The notes under the pieces were generated by a model that was given only the letters and a program-made list of their open reading frames with translations, was not told where the DNA came from and did not search any database. A DNA stretch of 59,977 bases from Legionellaceae bacterium (lineage in GTDB: Bacteria; Pseudomonadota; Gammaproteobacteria; Legionellales; Legionellaceae): contig JARGPO010000043.1 of assembly GCA_029213075.1 (NCBI GenBank), positions 1 to 59,977 of the forward strand, in the 5' to 3' direction. Below are positions 28,223 through 38,580 of the stretch, in pieces; the first letter of the stretch is position 1, and every line of letters begins with the position of its first letter. The position numbers and the translations under genes are program-made.

Positions 28223-28753
28223 ATGAGTATAGTTAAAGTACGTAATATTTTTTTGATTGGGCCTATGGGCGCTGGTAAAAGTACTATAGGTCGTACTTTG
28301 GCAAAAGAATTGAAGTTACAATTCTTTGATTCTGACGAAGTGATTGAAGAACGTACCGGTGCCAATATTGCTTGGATCTTCGATGTGGAAGGTGAAGACG
28401 GTTTTCGTAAGCGCGAGCAAAAAATAATAGATGAGTTAACACAGAAATCTAATATTGTTTTGGCAACTGGTGGCGGTGTAATTATGACCCCAGAAAATCG
28501 TAATGCTCTTGCCGGAAGAGGAACAGTTATCTATTTGCGCACATCTTTGCAACAGCAATTTGAGCGAACAAAGCGTGATAGCCCAAAACGCCCGTTACTA
28601 AAAACCCCGGATTTAGAAGGTCGCCTGGAAATGCTACGCGATGAGCGTGAGCCATTTTATGAAGAGTTAGCAGATGTTAGCTTTGAAACAGACAAGTTAA
28701 CCGTTAAAGCAGTTGCGAATAATATAATCAAGTACATTTATGGGGAAAGTTAA
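28223..28753 (+). CDS. aroK: Shikimate kinase
   Basis: This 176-residue cytoplasmic kinase converts shikimate to shikimate 3-phosphate in the aromatic amino acid pathway. The Walker A loop [11 protein letters not shown], the shikimate-binding DSD and R residues ([13 protein letters not shown]), FRKREQ, and ATGGG are all present. It starts about 157 bases after the PilN-PilQ ORF and overlaps aroB by 14 bases. The pil-aroK-aroB order is conserved in gammaproteobacteria. Confidence 0.96.
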   Translation: MSIVKVRNIFLIGPMGAGKSTIGRTLAKELKLQFFDSDEVIEERTGANIAWIFDVEGEDGFRKREQKIIDELTQKSNIVLATGGGVIMTPENRNALAGRGTVIYLRTSLQQQFERTKRDSPKRPLLKTPDLEGRLEMLRDEREPFYEELADVSFETDKLTVKAVANNIIKYIYGES

Positions 28754-29882
28754 TCTCATTTCCAACCTGGAGATTTGTTTATCTAATCACCAATATAACG
28801 TCCACATTGGCAACAACTTACTTGAAGATAGTTTGTTGTTGCAAAATCAAATTCAATCTAATCAAGCACTTATTGTCACAAACACTACAGTTTCTAAATT
28901 ATATTTAGAGCCTGTGGTGCAAGCACTTTCCTCAATTCAATGCGATATTGTTATTCTTGAAGATGGCGAGAAGTATAAAAATCGGACTAGCTTATCAATA
29001 ATTTATGATAATCTAATTAAAAATAATCATAATCGCGACACAACTATTCTTGCCTTGGGCGGTGGGGTGATTGGTGATATATCTGCGTTTGCTGCATCAA
29101 CTTACCAAAGAGGGGTAAGCCTTGTTCATCTACCTACCACACTACTTGCGCAAGTAGACTCATCTATTGGCGGAAAAACAGGAATAAATCATATTCAAGC
29201 TAAAAATATGATAGGTAGTTTTTATCATCCAGACTCAGTTATTATGGATGTAAACACACTAACTACGTTGCCGAACCGAGAATTTAGGTCTGGTATTGCT
29301 GAAGTAATTAAATATGGTTTATTGGTTGGTGGTGATTTCTTAGATAACTTATCTGAGATATTATCTATGGAAGTCACTAGTAAATCCGCAGATTTATTTG
29401 TACCGATAATCAAAGAGTGTTGCGCAATTAAGGCTGATATCGTTTTTAAGGATGAACGTGAACATAGTGGGTTAAGGCAGATATTAAATCTTGGACATAC
29501 TTTTGCTCACGCGTTAGAGGTTGTAACAAATTATCAACGCTGGTTACATGGCGAGGCTGTGGCTATTGGTTTATATATGGCGGCATTATTATCTCATCAA
29601 ATAGGTAATTTATCAGAAGATGATTTAGATTTTGTAGATTTACTTCTTAAAAAAGCTCATCTGCCTTCAAGGATACCCAGTGATATTGATTTAGATGTAT
29701 TGCAAACTGTTATGTTGAGTGATAAAAAGGTAAGAAGAAATGTACTACCTTTTGTTCTACTAAAAAGTATAGGTGATTGTTATTTAGATACAAAAGTGAT
29801 TAATAGTAATCTTAGGACTGTCCTTCATATGGCAGTCTCTGATAAAACTTTTAAACATTTGGAGGTTTCAAATGAGAAATAA
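28740..29882 (+). CDS. aroB: 3-dehydroquinate synthase
   Basis: This 380-residue enzyme makes 3-dehydroquinate from DAHP with NAD and a divalent metal. Key motifs are [45 protein letters not shown] (active-site Lys), [20 protein letters not shown] and HGEAVAIG (metal ligands E and H). The ATG overlaps the end of aroK, so translation is coupled. Slightly longer than average at the C-terminus. Confidence 0.96.
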   Translation: MGKVNLISNLEICLSNHQYNVHIGNNLLEDSLLLQNQIQSNQALIVTNTTVSKLYLEPVVQALSSIQCDIVILEDGEKYKNRTSLSIIYDNLIKNNHNRDTTILALGGGVIGDISAFAASTYQRGVSLVHLPTTLLAQVDSSIGGKTGINHIQAKNMIGSFYHPDSVIMDVNTLTTLPNREFRSGIAEVIKYGLLVGGDFLDNLSEILSMEVTSKSADLFVPIIKECCAIKADIVFKDEREHSGLRQILNLGHTFAHALEVVTNYQRWLHGEAVAIGLYMAALLSHQIGNLSEDDLDFVDLLLKKAHLPSRIPSDIDLDVLQTVMLSDKKVRRNVLPFVLLKSIGDCYLDTKVINSNLRTVLHMAVSDKTFKHLEVSNEK

Positions 29883-30435
29883 ATATTTTGAAAAATTCTT
29901 CTTACTTACCGAGCAAAATATTGCTACAAGCGAACACGCTGTTGTTTTGCCTCCTTCTAGATCAGATAAAAGTCAGTTTAGTAATTATGGGATATCTATT
30001 CTTTTATTGATTTTTCTGCTGATATCATTAGTTTTATTTAACATCAAATATTATGCCACGGATAAAATTGCTTTAAACGTTAACTCATTACGGGATCTTT
30101 CAACTAAAAAAATAGTAGCATCAGAGACCATAAAAACTAATAGCGTAATCCCTAGTCTACATACATTTCAAGACGCAGTGTCTTTAGTTCCTAAAAAAAT
30201 TAATAGTTTTATTCTTGGTTTTCACTCCTTTAAAAAGGTCTCATCTCTTCCACCTGAAAAGATCAATAGTTTTATACCAGGATTTCGTTATTTAGCAACC
30301 AGACAGACCTTACATTATGTACCGCTAAAGAAAATGGAGTTAGCTCTTCTATCTGGTAATGATTATGATAATAGCCCAGAATCCAGAATGTTATTAATGG
30401 ATAAAGTTTTAGTTGTACCTAAGTTCTTTGGATGA
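29872..30435 (+). CDS. Small membrane protein in the damX position
   Basis: This 187-residue protein overlaps the aroB stop by 11 bases. It has a cytoplasmic N-terminus of about 40 residues, one transmembrane helix (about 42-62, YGISILLLIFLLISLVLF) and a periplasmic tail with two similar segments, KKINSFILGFHSF and EKINSFIPGFRYL. In related genomes aroB is followed by damX, which has an AAA domain, one transmembrane helix and a SPOR domain. The membrane topology fits, but no ATPase or SPOR domain is visible, so it is either a strongly reduced DamX or an unrelated gene. Confidence 0.5.
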   Translation: MRNKYFEKFFLLTEQNIATSEHAVVLPPSRSDKSQFSNYGISILLLIFLLISLVLFNIKYYATDKIALNVNSLRDLSTKKIVASETIKTNSVIPSLHTFQDAVSLVPKKINSFILGFHSFKKVSSLPPEKINSFIPGFRYLATRQTLHYVPLKKMELALLSGNDYDNSPESRMLLMDKVLVVPKFFG

Positions 30436-30436
30436 T

Positions 30437-31468
30437 ATGAAAGTTTTAGCTGATGCAAGCCTACCAAATATAAATAAGTTATTTTCAAGCCCATTTGAGA
30501 TGACTTTATTTGATAATCAAAATCAAATAAAGTCTATGATTTCTAAATTTGATGTATTGTTTTGTCGCTCAACCTTGGCTGTCACAGCAGATTTATTAAG
30601 AAACACTTCTATAAAAGTGGTTGCAACAGCGAGTAGTGGCACAGACCATATCGATAAAAAGTTTTTAGAAGCAAACAATATTTTATTAATTGATGCAAAA
30701 GGAAGTAACGCTACTGCTGTGGTGGATTATGTCATTGCAACGATTAGTTACTTAAAAAAAACAAATAAACTAACAGGTCGTTTTGTAGGAGTTATTGGTA
30801 ATGGTCAGGTAGGTTCACGACTTTATGTTACTTTGCAAACATTGGGTTTTAAAGTGAAGAGTTATGACCCAATACTTGCAATAAATCATCCTAGTTATCG
30901 CTCTTGTTCATTAGATGATATCGTCAACAGTGATCTAATATGTGTTCATGCAAACTTACATACTAACAATCCATTTCCAAGTAAAAACTTGCTTAATTCA
31001 GATTTTTTAGCAAAATTAAAGCCAGGTGTTTCAATTATTAATGCCGCAAGAGGCGGTATTGTCGATGAGAATGCGCTAATATCAACTTTTAGAGATGTTA
31101 TTTATTGTACAGACGTCTATTGTAATGAGCCCAATATTAATCATAAAATAGTAGAACTAGCAGAAATTTGTACGCCGCATATTGCCGGACATAGCGTTGA
31201 GGCTAAAAATGCAGCTGTTTTGCAGGTTGCTAAACATATATATGACTATGCGGGTGTTAATACAATTGAAACTCAGGTTGAGAGCCCTGATGACTTGCCA
31301 CTTAATACTTCCTATAGCGGTGATCCTAACTGGCAAGATGATATATTGAAAATATATAACCCCATAAATGAAACTAATATTTTAAAGGAAAGTACAAATA
31401 AACAACAAACCTTTGTTGAGCTTAGAAAGGCTCATAATTTTCGGCACGACTTTAGGATTTCAACTTAA
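30437..31468 (+). CDS. pdxB: Erythronate-4-phosphate dehydrogenase
   Basis: From ATG 30437, one base after the previous stop, this is a 343-residue NAD-dependent enzyme of the D-2-hydroxyacid dehydrogenase family acting in pyridoxal phosphate synthesis. The start MKVLADASLPNI, the Rossmann motif GNGQVGSRL, the catalytic Arg in NAARGGIVDE, the Glu in NEPNI and the His in TPHIAGHS are PdxB-like. It is somewhat shorter than E. coli PdxB (about 378), mainly at the C-terminal dimerisation region. Confidence 0.9.
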   Translation: MKVLADASLPNINKLFSSPFEMTLFDNQNQIKSMISKFDVLFCRSTLAVTADLLRNTSIKVVATASSGTDHIDKKFLEANNILLIDAKGSNATAVVDYVIATISYLKKTNKLTGRFVGVIGNGQVGSRLYVTLQTLGFKVKSYDPILAINHPSYRSCSLDDIVNSDLICVHANLHTNNPFPSKNLLNSDFLAKLKPGVSIINAARGGIVDENALISTFRDVIYCTDVYCNEPNINHKIVELAEICTPHIAGHSVEAKNAAVLQVAKHIYDYAGVNTIETQVESPDDLPLNTSYSGDPNWQDDILKIYNPINETNILKESTNKQQTFVELRKAHNFRHDFRIST

Positions 31469-31548
31469 TTATTTTATTGTTAAAACGTATAAAGTTCTGC
31501 TAGTCTTAGTTAAGATTTTATTACTTTGCATATTTCAGGGAGATAGTT

Positions 31549-31986
31549 ATGTATAAAAGAGTATTGTTTGCTACGGACTTTGATGAAGTTGGTGTTAACG
31601 CAGCAAGAAAAGCTAAAAAAATTGCAGAAGAGAATGGTGCTGATTTATATCTCGTTCATGTGATTGAACCAATTCCTGCATATGCATATCCAGGCTTCGC
31701 AGGATTTGCTGAAGTGGAAGTTTCTATTCGTGAGCAAGCTGAAAAAGAGCTAAATTCTTTATCTGATAATATTGGAGTTGATGTTAAACATCGCCTTCTT
31801 GAGTTTGGTTCTATTAAAAATGAAGTATTAAAAGTTGCAAGTGAGTATAAAATTGATCTTATTGTAACAGGTAGTCATGGTAAGCATGGTTTAGCATTAT
31901 TATTAGGCTCAACAGCTGATGCTATTTTACATGGTGCACATTGTGATATATTAATTGTTCGCCCATCTGAGAAAGATAAGTCTTAG
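31549..31986 (+). CDS. Single-domain universal stress protein
   Basis: This 145-residue UspA-family protein has the N-terminal VLFATDFDE strand-Asp motif and a complete ATP-binding signature near the C-terminus (TGSHGKHGLALLLGSTA). CAGGGAG precedes the ATG by 8 bases. UspA proteins bind ATP and affect survival under stress; the specific role is unknown. It lies between pdxB and ribF and is likely transcribed separately. Confidence 0.9.
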   Translation: MYKRVLFATDFDEVGVNAARKAKKIAEENGADLYLVHVIEPIPAYAYPGFAGFAEVEVSIREQAEKELNSLSDNIGVDVKHRLLEFGSIKNEVLKVASEYKIDLIVTGSHGKHGLALLLGSTADAILHGAHCDILIVRPSEKDKS

Positions 31987-32018
31987 ATATAATTCGGGGT
32001 ATTGCTGGTTGTTGATTC

Positions 32019-32957
32019 ATGAAATTATTACGTACTATTAGAAAATATCCCGAATTTAGTGAGGGGGCAGTTGCAGCAATAGGAAATTTTGATGGAGTTC
32101 ATCTTGGTCATCAATATTTGCTGGATATTTTGCGCAATAAAGCAGATAATAAACAATTACCAATGATTGTGATTATTTTTGAGCCGCAAGCACGAGAGTT
32201 TTTCCAACATGAGAAATCTCCTCCAAGATTATCTCGGTTCCGTGAAAAAGTTCAACTCCTTGAGCGTTGTGGGGTTGATTATGTTTTATGTCTTCAATTC
32301 AACAAACATTTAGCTAACATGCAACCAGAGGCTTTTGCTCAACATGTGATATTTTATGAGCTAAATATAAAGCATCTTGTGGTTGGTGAAGACTTTAGGT
32401 TTGGTCATAATAGAGCTGGTGATTATTCTCTATTACAACAGCTTGGTAAAGATGTTGGCTGCGTAGTTGAAAAATGCCCCGATCATGCGATCTCAGGCGA
32501 GAGAATTAGCTCCACAAATGTAAGACGGGCATTAGCATGCGCGGACTTTAAAATGGTTGAGCAGCTTCTTGGTAGAAAATTTAGCATGTCAGGGAAAGTT
32601 ATTTACGGGGCGGCAAAAGCTCGAGAGTGGGGCATGCCAACTGCTAATTTAAAACTAAGCTCAGCACCACTGCCTTTGCGTGGAGTGTTTTGTGTGCGAG
32701 TTGCTAGAAATGGCCGTGAGTTGCTGTCAGGTGTTGCTAATATTGGCCAAAGGCCAACAGTAGACGGCACAAAGCAAGTATTGGAAGTGCATATATTTGA
32801 TTTTAATGAATCATTATATGGTGAAAGGATTGAAGTTATATTTATAAAAAAACTGCGAGATGAAATAAAATTCCCATCAATAGATGCATTAATATCGCAA
32901 ATAAAGATCGATGTATCTGAGGCAGAAAATTTTTTCTTAACTAGAATTGCGATTTAA
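32019..32957 (+). CDS. ribF: Bifunctional riboflavin kinase/FAD synthetase
   Basis: This 312-residue enzyme makes FMN and FAD from riboflavin. The N-terminal FAD synthetase domain has AIGNFDGVHLGHQ (the HxGH nucleotidyltransferase motif) and the SSTNVRRAL motif near 165; the C-terminal flavokinase domain has AREWGMPTANL and GVANIGQRPTV. It is followed by ileS and lspA, the usual gammaproteobacterial order. Confidence 0.95.
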   Translation: MKLLRTIRKYPEFSEGAVAAIGNFDGVHLGHQYLLDILRNKADNKQLPMIVIIFEPQAREFFQHEKSPPRLSRFREKVQLLERCGVDYVLCLQFNKHLANMQPEAFAQHVIFYELNIKHLVVGEDFRFGHNRAGDYSLLQQLGKDVGCVVEKCPDHAISGERISSTNVRRALACADFKMVEQLLGRKFSMSGKVIYGAAKAREWGMPTANLKLSSAPLPLRGVFCVRVARNGRELLSGVANIGQRPTVDGTKQVLEVHIFDFNESLYGERIEVIFIKKLRDEIKFPSIDALISQIKIDVSEAENFFLTRIAI

Positions 32958-32993
32958 ATCGCATAAAAAATTTACGTATTTAGAGTGAAAGTG

Positions 32994-35801
32994 ATGACCG
33001 AATATAAAAACACCCTTAACCTACCAAAAACTTTGTTTCCTATGAAAGCAGGGTTAGCCAAGCGTGAGCCAGAAATGTTGGCTAGATGGCAAGAAAATAA
33101 TACTTATGGCAAGCTGCGTGAAGCAAGGTCTGGTTGTGAGAGGTTTATTTTGCATGATGGCCCTCCTTATGCCAATGGTCATCTTCATTGCGGGCATGCA
33201 TTAAATAAAATATTAAAAGACTTCATTGTAAAATCTAAGTCCTTAAGTGGTTTTGATGCGCCATTTGTCCCAGGATGGGATTGTCACGGATTACCGATTG
33301 AATTAAACGTAGAAAAAAAAGTAGGCAAAGCTGGAGTAAAAGTTACTCCAGCTGAGTTTCGACAAAAGTGTCGAGATTATGCGACAACCCAAATAAAAAT
33401 TCAAAAAGATGAGTTTCAGCGTTTAGGAGTGTTTGGTGACTGGCAAAATCCGTATGTAACAATGGATTATAAATATGAAGCAAATATCACCAGATCTCTT
33501 GCAAAAATGATGAGTAATGGTCATATGACCCAAGGTTTTAAACCTGTGCACTGGTGCATAGATTGCGGATCATCTCTCGCTGAAGCTGAAGTTGATTACG
33601 AAGACAAACAATCTCAATCTATAGATGTTGGCTTTGAGGTGGTAGATTGCGCTGGGTTCTTAGCCAATATGGGGCTCTGTAATTCGCCGCAAAAGAAAAT
33701 TATCGTTCCTATATGGACTACAACACCGTGGACACTGCCAGCCAATGAAGCTGTTAGTTTGAATGCTGAACTAGAGTATTCTTTGCTTTTCGCAAATGAT
33801 AGTTATATTTTAGTTGCAGATGATTTAATATCTAGCGTGATGGAGCGCTACAATATTTCTGAGTTTAAAGTTATTGGCAAGGCTCTTGGTGAGGTTTTTG
33901 AATTACTCCAATTAAAGCATCCATTATTTGAAAATGTGGTTGTACCAATAATTTTAGGTGATCACGTTACAACTGATGCAGGAACTGGCTGTGTTCATAC
34001 AGCTCCTGCACATGGGGTAGAAGATTTTCATGTTGGTGAGAAATATAAGTTAGCTCTTAAAAACCCAGTGTTAGGAAATGGTTGTTATACGAGTGAAGTA
34101 CCTCTCTTTTCTGGACTATCTGTATTAAAAGCCAACGTGCCAATTCTTGAAAGATTAAGTGAGAGAGGACTATTATTAAGCTCTGAGAAAATAACACATA
34201 GCTACCCTCACTGCTGGCGACATAAAACTCCAACTATTTTTCGTGCTACTCCACAGTGGTTTATTTCAATGGACAAGCATGACTTGCGAGGTCAAATTCT
34301 TAAAACTACTGGTAATGTTAAGTGGGTGCCTGATTGGGGTAAAGCGCGCATTGAAAAAATGATATCTGGAAGGCCCGACTGGTGCATATCAAGACAGCGA
34401 TCATGGGGAAGTCCGATTCCTTTATTCTTACATAAGATTACCAAACAACCGCATCCAGACAGTATTTCTTTAATGGAACAAATAGCATTAAAAATTGAAA
34501 AGTCAGGAATAGAAGCGTGGTTTGAACTTGATCCAAAAGAGCTTCTTATGGATGAGGCTAACGATTACGAAAAATCAACAGATACTCTCGATGTCTGGTT
34601 TGATTCAGGTGTATCTCATTATTGTGTTTTAGGGCCACAAGGTAAAAACTTAGGTTTTCCTGCTGATGTATACTTTGAAGGATCAGACCAACATAGAGGA
34701 TGGTTTAACTCCTCCTTAACAACATCGGTCGCCATGTATGAGAAAGCGCCCTATAAAACAGTTTTAACTCATGGGTATACTGTTGACTCAGAAGGTAAAA
34801 AGTTATCTAAATCCAAAGGTAACTATGTTGCTCTAGATAAGTTAATTGGTCAATATGGAGCAGATATTCTTAGACTTTGGGTATCATCTAGTGATTATCG
34901 CAATGAGCTTAGTATCTCTGATGAAATAATTAAACGTAATGCTGATGGATATAGGCGTCTTCGTAACACAGCACGATTTCTTCTGGCTAACTTATTTGAT
35001 TTTGATAAAGACCAAGACTGTCTAGAGGAAGATGATTTATTAGATTTAGACAGTTGGATAATTTATAAATGTAAATTATTACAAGAAGAAATTGTCAATG
35101 CCTATGAGAATTATCAGTTTCACACAATCTATCAAAAAATTCATCATTTTTGTGCTATAGATTTAGGTAGCTTCTACTTGGATATTATTAAAGATCGTCA
35201 ATATACAACCGCGGTTAATTCACGAGCTCGTCGTTCTTGTCAGACTGCAATGTATCATATTATTCATGCTCTCACTCGTTGGCTCGCGCCAATAATATCT
35301 TTTACAGCAGATGAAATATGGCAATATATTCCAGGTAACAACACTGAGTCTGTTTTTTTGGAGCAATGGTATCAGGAATGGCCAAAACTTAAGACAATTG
35401 ATATGAATTACTGGCATGAAATTCAAAAAGTTAGAAATGAAGTTAATAAAGCCATAGAAAGCACTCGCCAAGCAGGTGAAGTAGGCTCTGGTCTTGCAGC
35501 AGATATTACAATCTATGCTGATGATAAACTAAAGCCTTTACTAGAGGAGCTAGGAGATGAATTACGCTTTGTATTTATAACATCTAAAGTAAAAGTATTA
35601 TCATATGCCAATCGCTCAGAAAATGCAGTTAATATTGAGGAATTAGGTTTGGCGATAGAAGTTGTAGCCAGTACTTCTGAAAAGTGTGCTCGTTGTTGGC
35701 ATAGATTAGATAATGTTGGTGAAAATCATGAGCATCCTGAGCTTTGTCTACGTTGCGTAGATAATATTAATGGAAATGACGAAATGAGATTATATGCATG
35801 A
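32994..35801 (+). CDS. ileS: Isoleucyl-tRNA synthetase
   Basis: From ATG 32994 this is a 935-residue class I synthetase. The HIGH signature reads [15 protein letters not shown], the KMSKS signature KKLSKSKGN, and the CP1 editing domain includes [11 protein letters not shown] and [12 protein letters not shown]. The C-terminal zinc finger CARCWH…LCLRC is present, as in the bacterial IleS of mupirocin-sensitive type. GTG codons at 32985 and 32991 are less likely starts. Its last four bases overlap lspA. Confidence 0.97.
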   Translation: MTEYKNTLNLPKTLFPMKAGLAKREPEMLARWQENNTYGKLREARSGCERFILHDGPPYANGHLHCGHALNKILKDFIVKSKSLSGFDAPFVPGWDCHGLPIELNVEKKVGKAGVKVTPAEFRQKCRDYATTQIKIQKDEFQRLGVFGDWQNPYVTMDYKYEANITRSLAKMMSNGHMTQGFKPVHWCIDCGSSLAEAEVDYEDKQSQSIDVGFEVVDCAGFLANMGLCNSPQKKIIVPIWTTTPWTLPANEAVSLNAELEYSLLFANDSYILVADDLISSVMERYNISEFKVIGKALGEVFELLQLKHPLFENVVVPIILGDHVTTDAGTGCVHTAPAHGVEDFHVGEKYKLALKNPVLGNGCYTSEVPLFSGLSVLKANVPILERLSERGLLLSSEKITHSYPHCWRHKTPTIFRATPQWFISMDKHDLRGQILKTTGNVKWVPDWGKARIEKMISGRPDWCISRQRSWGSPIPLFLHKITKQPHPDSISLMEQIALKIEKSGIEAWFELDPKELLMDEANDYEKSTDTLDVWFDSGVSHYCVLGPQGKNLGFPADVYFEGSDQHRGWFNSSLTTSVAMYEKAPYKTVLTHGYTVDSEGKKLSKSKGNYVALDKLIGQYGADILRLWVSSSDYRNELSISDEIIKRNADGYRRLRNTARFLLANLFDFDKDQDCLEEDDLLDLDSWIIYKCKLLQEEIVNAYENYQFHTIYQKIHHFCAIDLGSFYLDIIKDRQYTTAVNSRARRSCQTAMYHIIHALTRWLAPIISFTADEIWQYIPGNNTESVFLEQWYQEWPKLKTIDMNYWHEIQKVRNEVNKAIESTRQAGEVGSGLAADITIYADDKLKPLLEELGDELRFVFITSKVKVLSYANRSENAVNIEELGLAIEVVASTSEKCARCWHRLDNVGENHEHPELCLRCVDNINGNDEMRLYA

Positions 35802-36268
35802 AGAAACTACCATTCTTTTTACTTAGTCTAGTGATTATTTCTATAGATCAGTTAAGTAAGGTTTACGTTTCGAATGTGTTAGTTCCTTATTCTCCTGAGA
35901 ATGTGTTGCCATTTTTAAACTTCATTGTGGTATATAATACTGGATCAGCGTTTAGCTTTTTAAGTGATGCTGGGGAGTGGCACCAGAGATTTTTTACAGT
36001 ATTTAGTTTAATTATGAGTATAGCTATTACTGTTTGGATTATTCGTGTTCCAGCCATGCAAAAAAGAATGCTTTTTAGTTTGTCGTTAATTCTAGGTGGT
36101 GCTTTAGGAAATTTGATTGATAGGGTCTTGTTTGGTCATGTTGTTGATTTCATTGATATGTACTACAAATCCTACCATTGGCCAGTATTTAATCTGGCCG
36201 ATAGCGCAATAACAGTAGGGGCTTTGTTGTTGTTTTTAAGTCTAAACAGAAGCGAAAGTGTCGTTTAG
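35798..36268 (+). CDS. lspA: Lipoprotein signal peptidase II
   Basis: This 156-residue inner-membrane aspartyl peptidase cleaves prolipoprotein signal peptides. It has four transmembrane helices and the catalytic Asp residues in GNLIDRV and FNLADSAIT, with the conserved N-terminal IDQLSK and [11 protein letters not shown]. It overlaps ileS by ATGA. Its 3' end overlaps the convergent aldolase gene by 27 bases. Lipoprotein substrates in the window include CyoA, RlpA and the small lipoprotein at 19057. Confidence 0.96.
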   Translation: MKKLPFFLLSLVIISIDQLSKVYVSNVLVPYSPENVLPFLNFIVVYNTGSAFSFLSDAGEWHQRFFTVFSLIMSIAITVWIIRVPAMQKRMLFSLSLILGGALGNLIDRVLFGHVVDFIDMYYKSYHWPVFNLADSAITVGALLLFLSLNRSESVV

Positions 36269-36799
36269 GTTTTTAAGTTGTTGTAGTTCTGGGTTTATTA
36301 TACTAACTGCAGCAACTGCTGGTAAATTCATAAAGTGCTCAACTTCATCCCACTCAATTTCAGCTGGAAATAATCTAAGTAGAGGCAGTGACTTATTTAG
36401 CGCCGTACATAAATTTAAATTAGCAGGAAAGACTTTAACATTCTGACAGCCAGTAGCAATAGCTTGCATAGCCTCAGATATGGTCGCAATACTTGGTATG
36501 TATTTTATCGAGTACATCTCAGCCGTTTGCGCAAGTGTCGTTAAAAATCCTGGGCTAGTAGCAAAATGCACCCCAGCTTTACAACAGTCTTCTAGTTGTT
36601 GGCTGTTAATAACATTACCTGAGCCAATTTGAAGTCTTGGAAAATCTTGAATTGCTTTTTTCAAGATAGCAGGTTCAGAAGAATTAATTTCTACCATTGT
36701 GAAGTTTGCCGCAGATATTATCTCGAGCTTTTCAAATAATAGAGCGTCAACGTCGAGAGTAATAATAATAGAATGGTTATTAACTGCTTTTTCGGTCAT
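36242..36799 (-). CDS. Divergent KDPG aldolase-like protein
   Basis: This 185-residue protein aligns by motif with KDPG/KHG aldolases (class I, TIM barrel): the catalytic Glu in MVEIN (E37), GSGNVI, the SPGF segment, and the Schiff-base Lys in VKVFPA (K122). The usual TLRT after the Glu is replaced by SSEP, and the protein is about 20-25 residues shorter than typical. The catalytic pair suggests an active aldolase, but substrate specificity may have changed. No Entner-Doudoroff partner (edd) is in the window. Confidence 0.65.
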   Translation of the reverse strand: MTEKAVNNHSIIITLDVDALLFEKLEIISAANFTMVEINSSEPAILKKAIQDFPRLQIGSGNVINSQQLEDCCKAGVHFATSPGFLTTLAQTAEMYSIKYIPSIATISEAMQAIATGCQNVKVFPANLNLCTALNKSLPLLRLFPAEIEWDEVEHFMNLPAVAAVSIINPELQQLKNLNDTFASV

Positions 36800-36945
36800 G
36801 CCATAAATCCATATATTAATAATATCATTTTAATATGTTAAAAGAATTAATAGGGAGTTAGCAAGGTTTATTTTAGTCATTGCTAAGTGAGATAATTTGT
36901 TAGCATTTTTAATGTCAATATATGTGTAATTCTGCATAAAAAATA

Positions 36946-37851
36946 TTACTTTTGAAGTCCGTTGGTTTGATTACCAACCTCACTCTCTGGTAAATCGCTA
37001 TCGGTGTCGTTTTGGTCTTTATAAGCATCTGGAATATCCTTTAGCTTACTCTCTATATTACGGCTGCTATTCAAGACAGAGATTTGTTTCTTTTCTCCAG
37101 TTGTTACAACGAATAAGGGGATACCTATCAGCTTTGCTAATAGATTTATTATAGTGAAAAAATTTGATAGCTTTTGCTCGCCAGCGGTGGTGTTGATAAA
37201 TGACGACGGAGCATCAGTCACTTTACTGTACAATTCATTTAATATCGTTGGAAACTCTTTATCAGTCGCTTTTGTATCGTGTGTTCTCTTTCGAATTTCA
37301 GATAGTTCAGTTATATAGCCCTGTATATTTGCATGAGAGGCAAGAGAGTCTCCTTTGGCTTCTTCTATTAAGTCATCAAGATCCGATAATAATTGCACTT
37401 TAGTCTCATTAATTTCATCAATGCTGCTATTAACCTTGTTTTCTTCAATTAGATCAGCTTGTTTTTGTTGTTGAAGAGTAGCGAGGTTATCAAAGTTCTC
37501 TATAGCAACACTCTAAAAGTTAAGGTTATGCGTAGTTTTAACTGTTTCTGTAGTACCATCTATGTTAGTTCTAGTAAAATCTGAGTTTTTTGGTTTATTT
37601 AGAAAATTAAAAGCGTTTTGAATATCAGAATTACGTCTCTCTAATTGTTCAGATGTCAGGAGTCCATAACTTCGGTCCTTTTGAGCCTGATTTTCTTCTC
37701 TAGTTTTAGCATCTAATAAATTTGTTATTTGTTCAGTTGAGTATGGAAGATTTAATGTGTTGAAATGTTTTTGAGCTTGTTCGACTTCAGTCTTAAATAC
37801 CATTTGATGTATGCTTGCACCATAAACATAATCTCTTTTTTCATAAGACAT
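36946..37851 (-). pseudogene. Gene of unknown function interrupted by an amber codon
   Basis: The ORF starting at ATG 37851 ends at a TAG (37513-37515) after 112 codons. Reading straight on in the same frame gives 188 more codons to the stop at 36946, with no other stop. The combined protein would be about 301 residues: a charged, coiled-coil-rich N-terminal part (about 20-110 and 115-190) and a hydrophobic stretch (FFTIINLLAKLIGIPLFVV) before an acidic tail. Either a nonsense mutation, or two genes with the second starting at GTG 37398, or TAG readthrough. No family recognised; composition resembles secreted effectors of intracellular bacteria. Confidence 0.65.
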
Positions 37852-37994
37852 ATAATATACCTGCAGTTTATCTATATATTATCATTGTAGTTCATTAGTA
37901 TTTTATGTCAAATAAAAGAACAGTTATAGACAGGTAGTATAGGTATAAAAGTTAATCTATTTATACCTAGGGTGAATACTATTAACAATGGTTA

Positions 37995-38426
37995 TTACCA
38001 GTATTTTAAAAGCATTTCATTTCGGTGTCTTTGGGCATTATCAAGTTTATTTTGATGCTTTTGTTTGGCAATTTCGTCTCTAAGAATCTTTTTTCTAAGC
38101 GCCATATAGAATCTAACAGACAAGAATTGGTTGTTAAATATTATATTGGTATCTTCATTGCGTGCTAACTTATAGGCAGGGGTGTTTGATAGAGGGGATA
38201 GTTTGTATGCTCTATGTCTTGATTGCAATCTTTGATCGATAGGTCTTAGCTGATAAAAGTTTGGCATTAGTTCCAATTGGATTTTGTGTTTTTCCACATC
38301 CACTTGATACTTACGATTTATTTTATCTTTGGCATAATATTGAGCCCATTTTTCCTTAAGAATTTTTTCTTCTTCTTGCTTTTTTTTGATTCTTTGAGCG
38401 TCTAATTTAAATTCAAATCTTGCCAT
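37995..38426 (-). CDS. Charged small protein of unknown function
   Basis: From ATG 38426, which has GGAGG 8 bases upstream, this is a 143-residue very basic protein with a Lys/Glu-rich helical N-terminus (DAQRIKKKQEEEKILKEKWA) and no signal peptide, membrane helix or cysteine. An upstream start at 38498 is less likely. It lies divergently from the HtrA-type gene. No family recognised. Confidence 0.55.
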   Translation of the reverse strand: MARFEFKLDAQRIKKKQEEEKILKEKWAQYYAKDKINRKYQVDVEKHKIQLELMPNFYQLRPIDQRLQSRHRAYKLSPLSNTPAYKLARNEDTNIIFNNQFLSVRFYMALRKKILRDEIAKQKHQNKLDNAQRHRNEMLLKYW

Positions 38427-38580
38427 TTCATCAACCTCCAGCATTGAAATCACGGGTATTTTATCACAAACATTATGTTTTATGGAAACATTTAGCACAA
38501 ATTAATTTGTATTTAATTTGCTATTCATGGTCATTATAGAGCATAATGCGTTTTTTATTAATCTATTGGCGAATATAATT

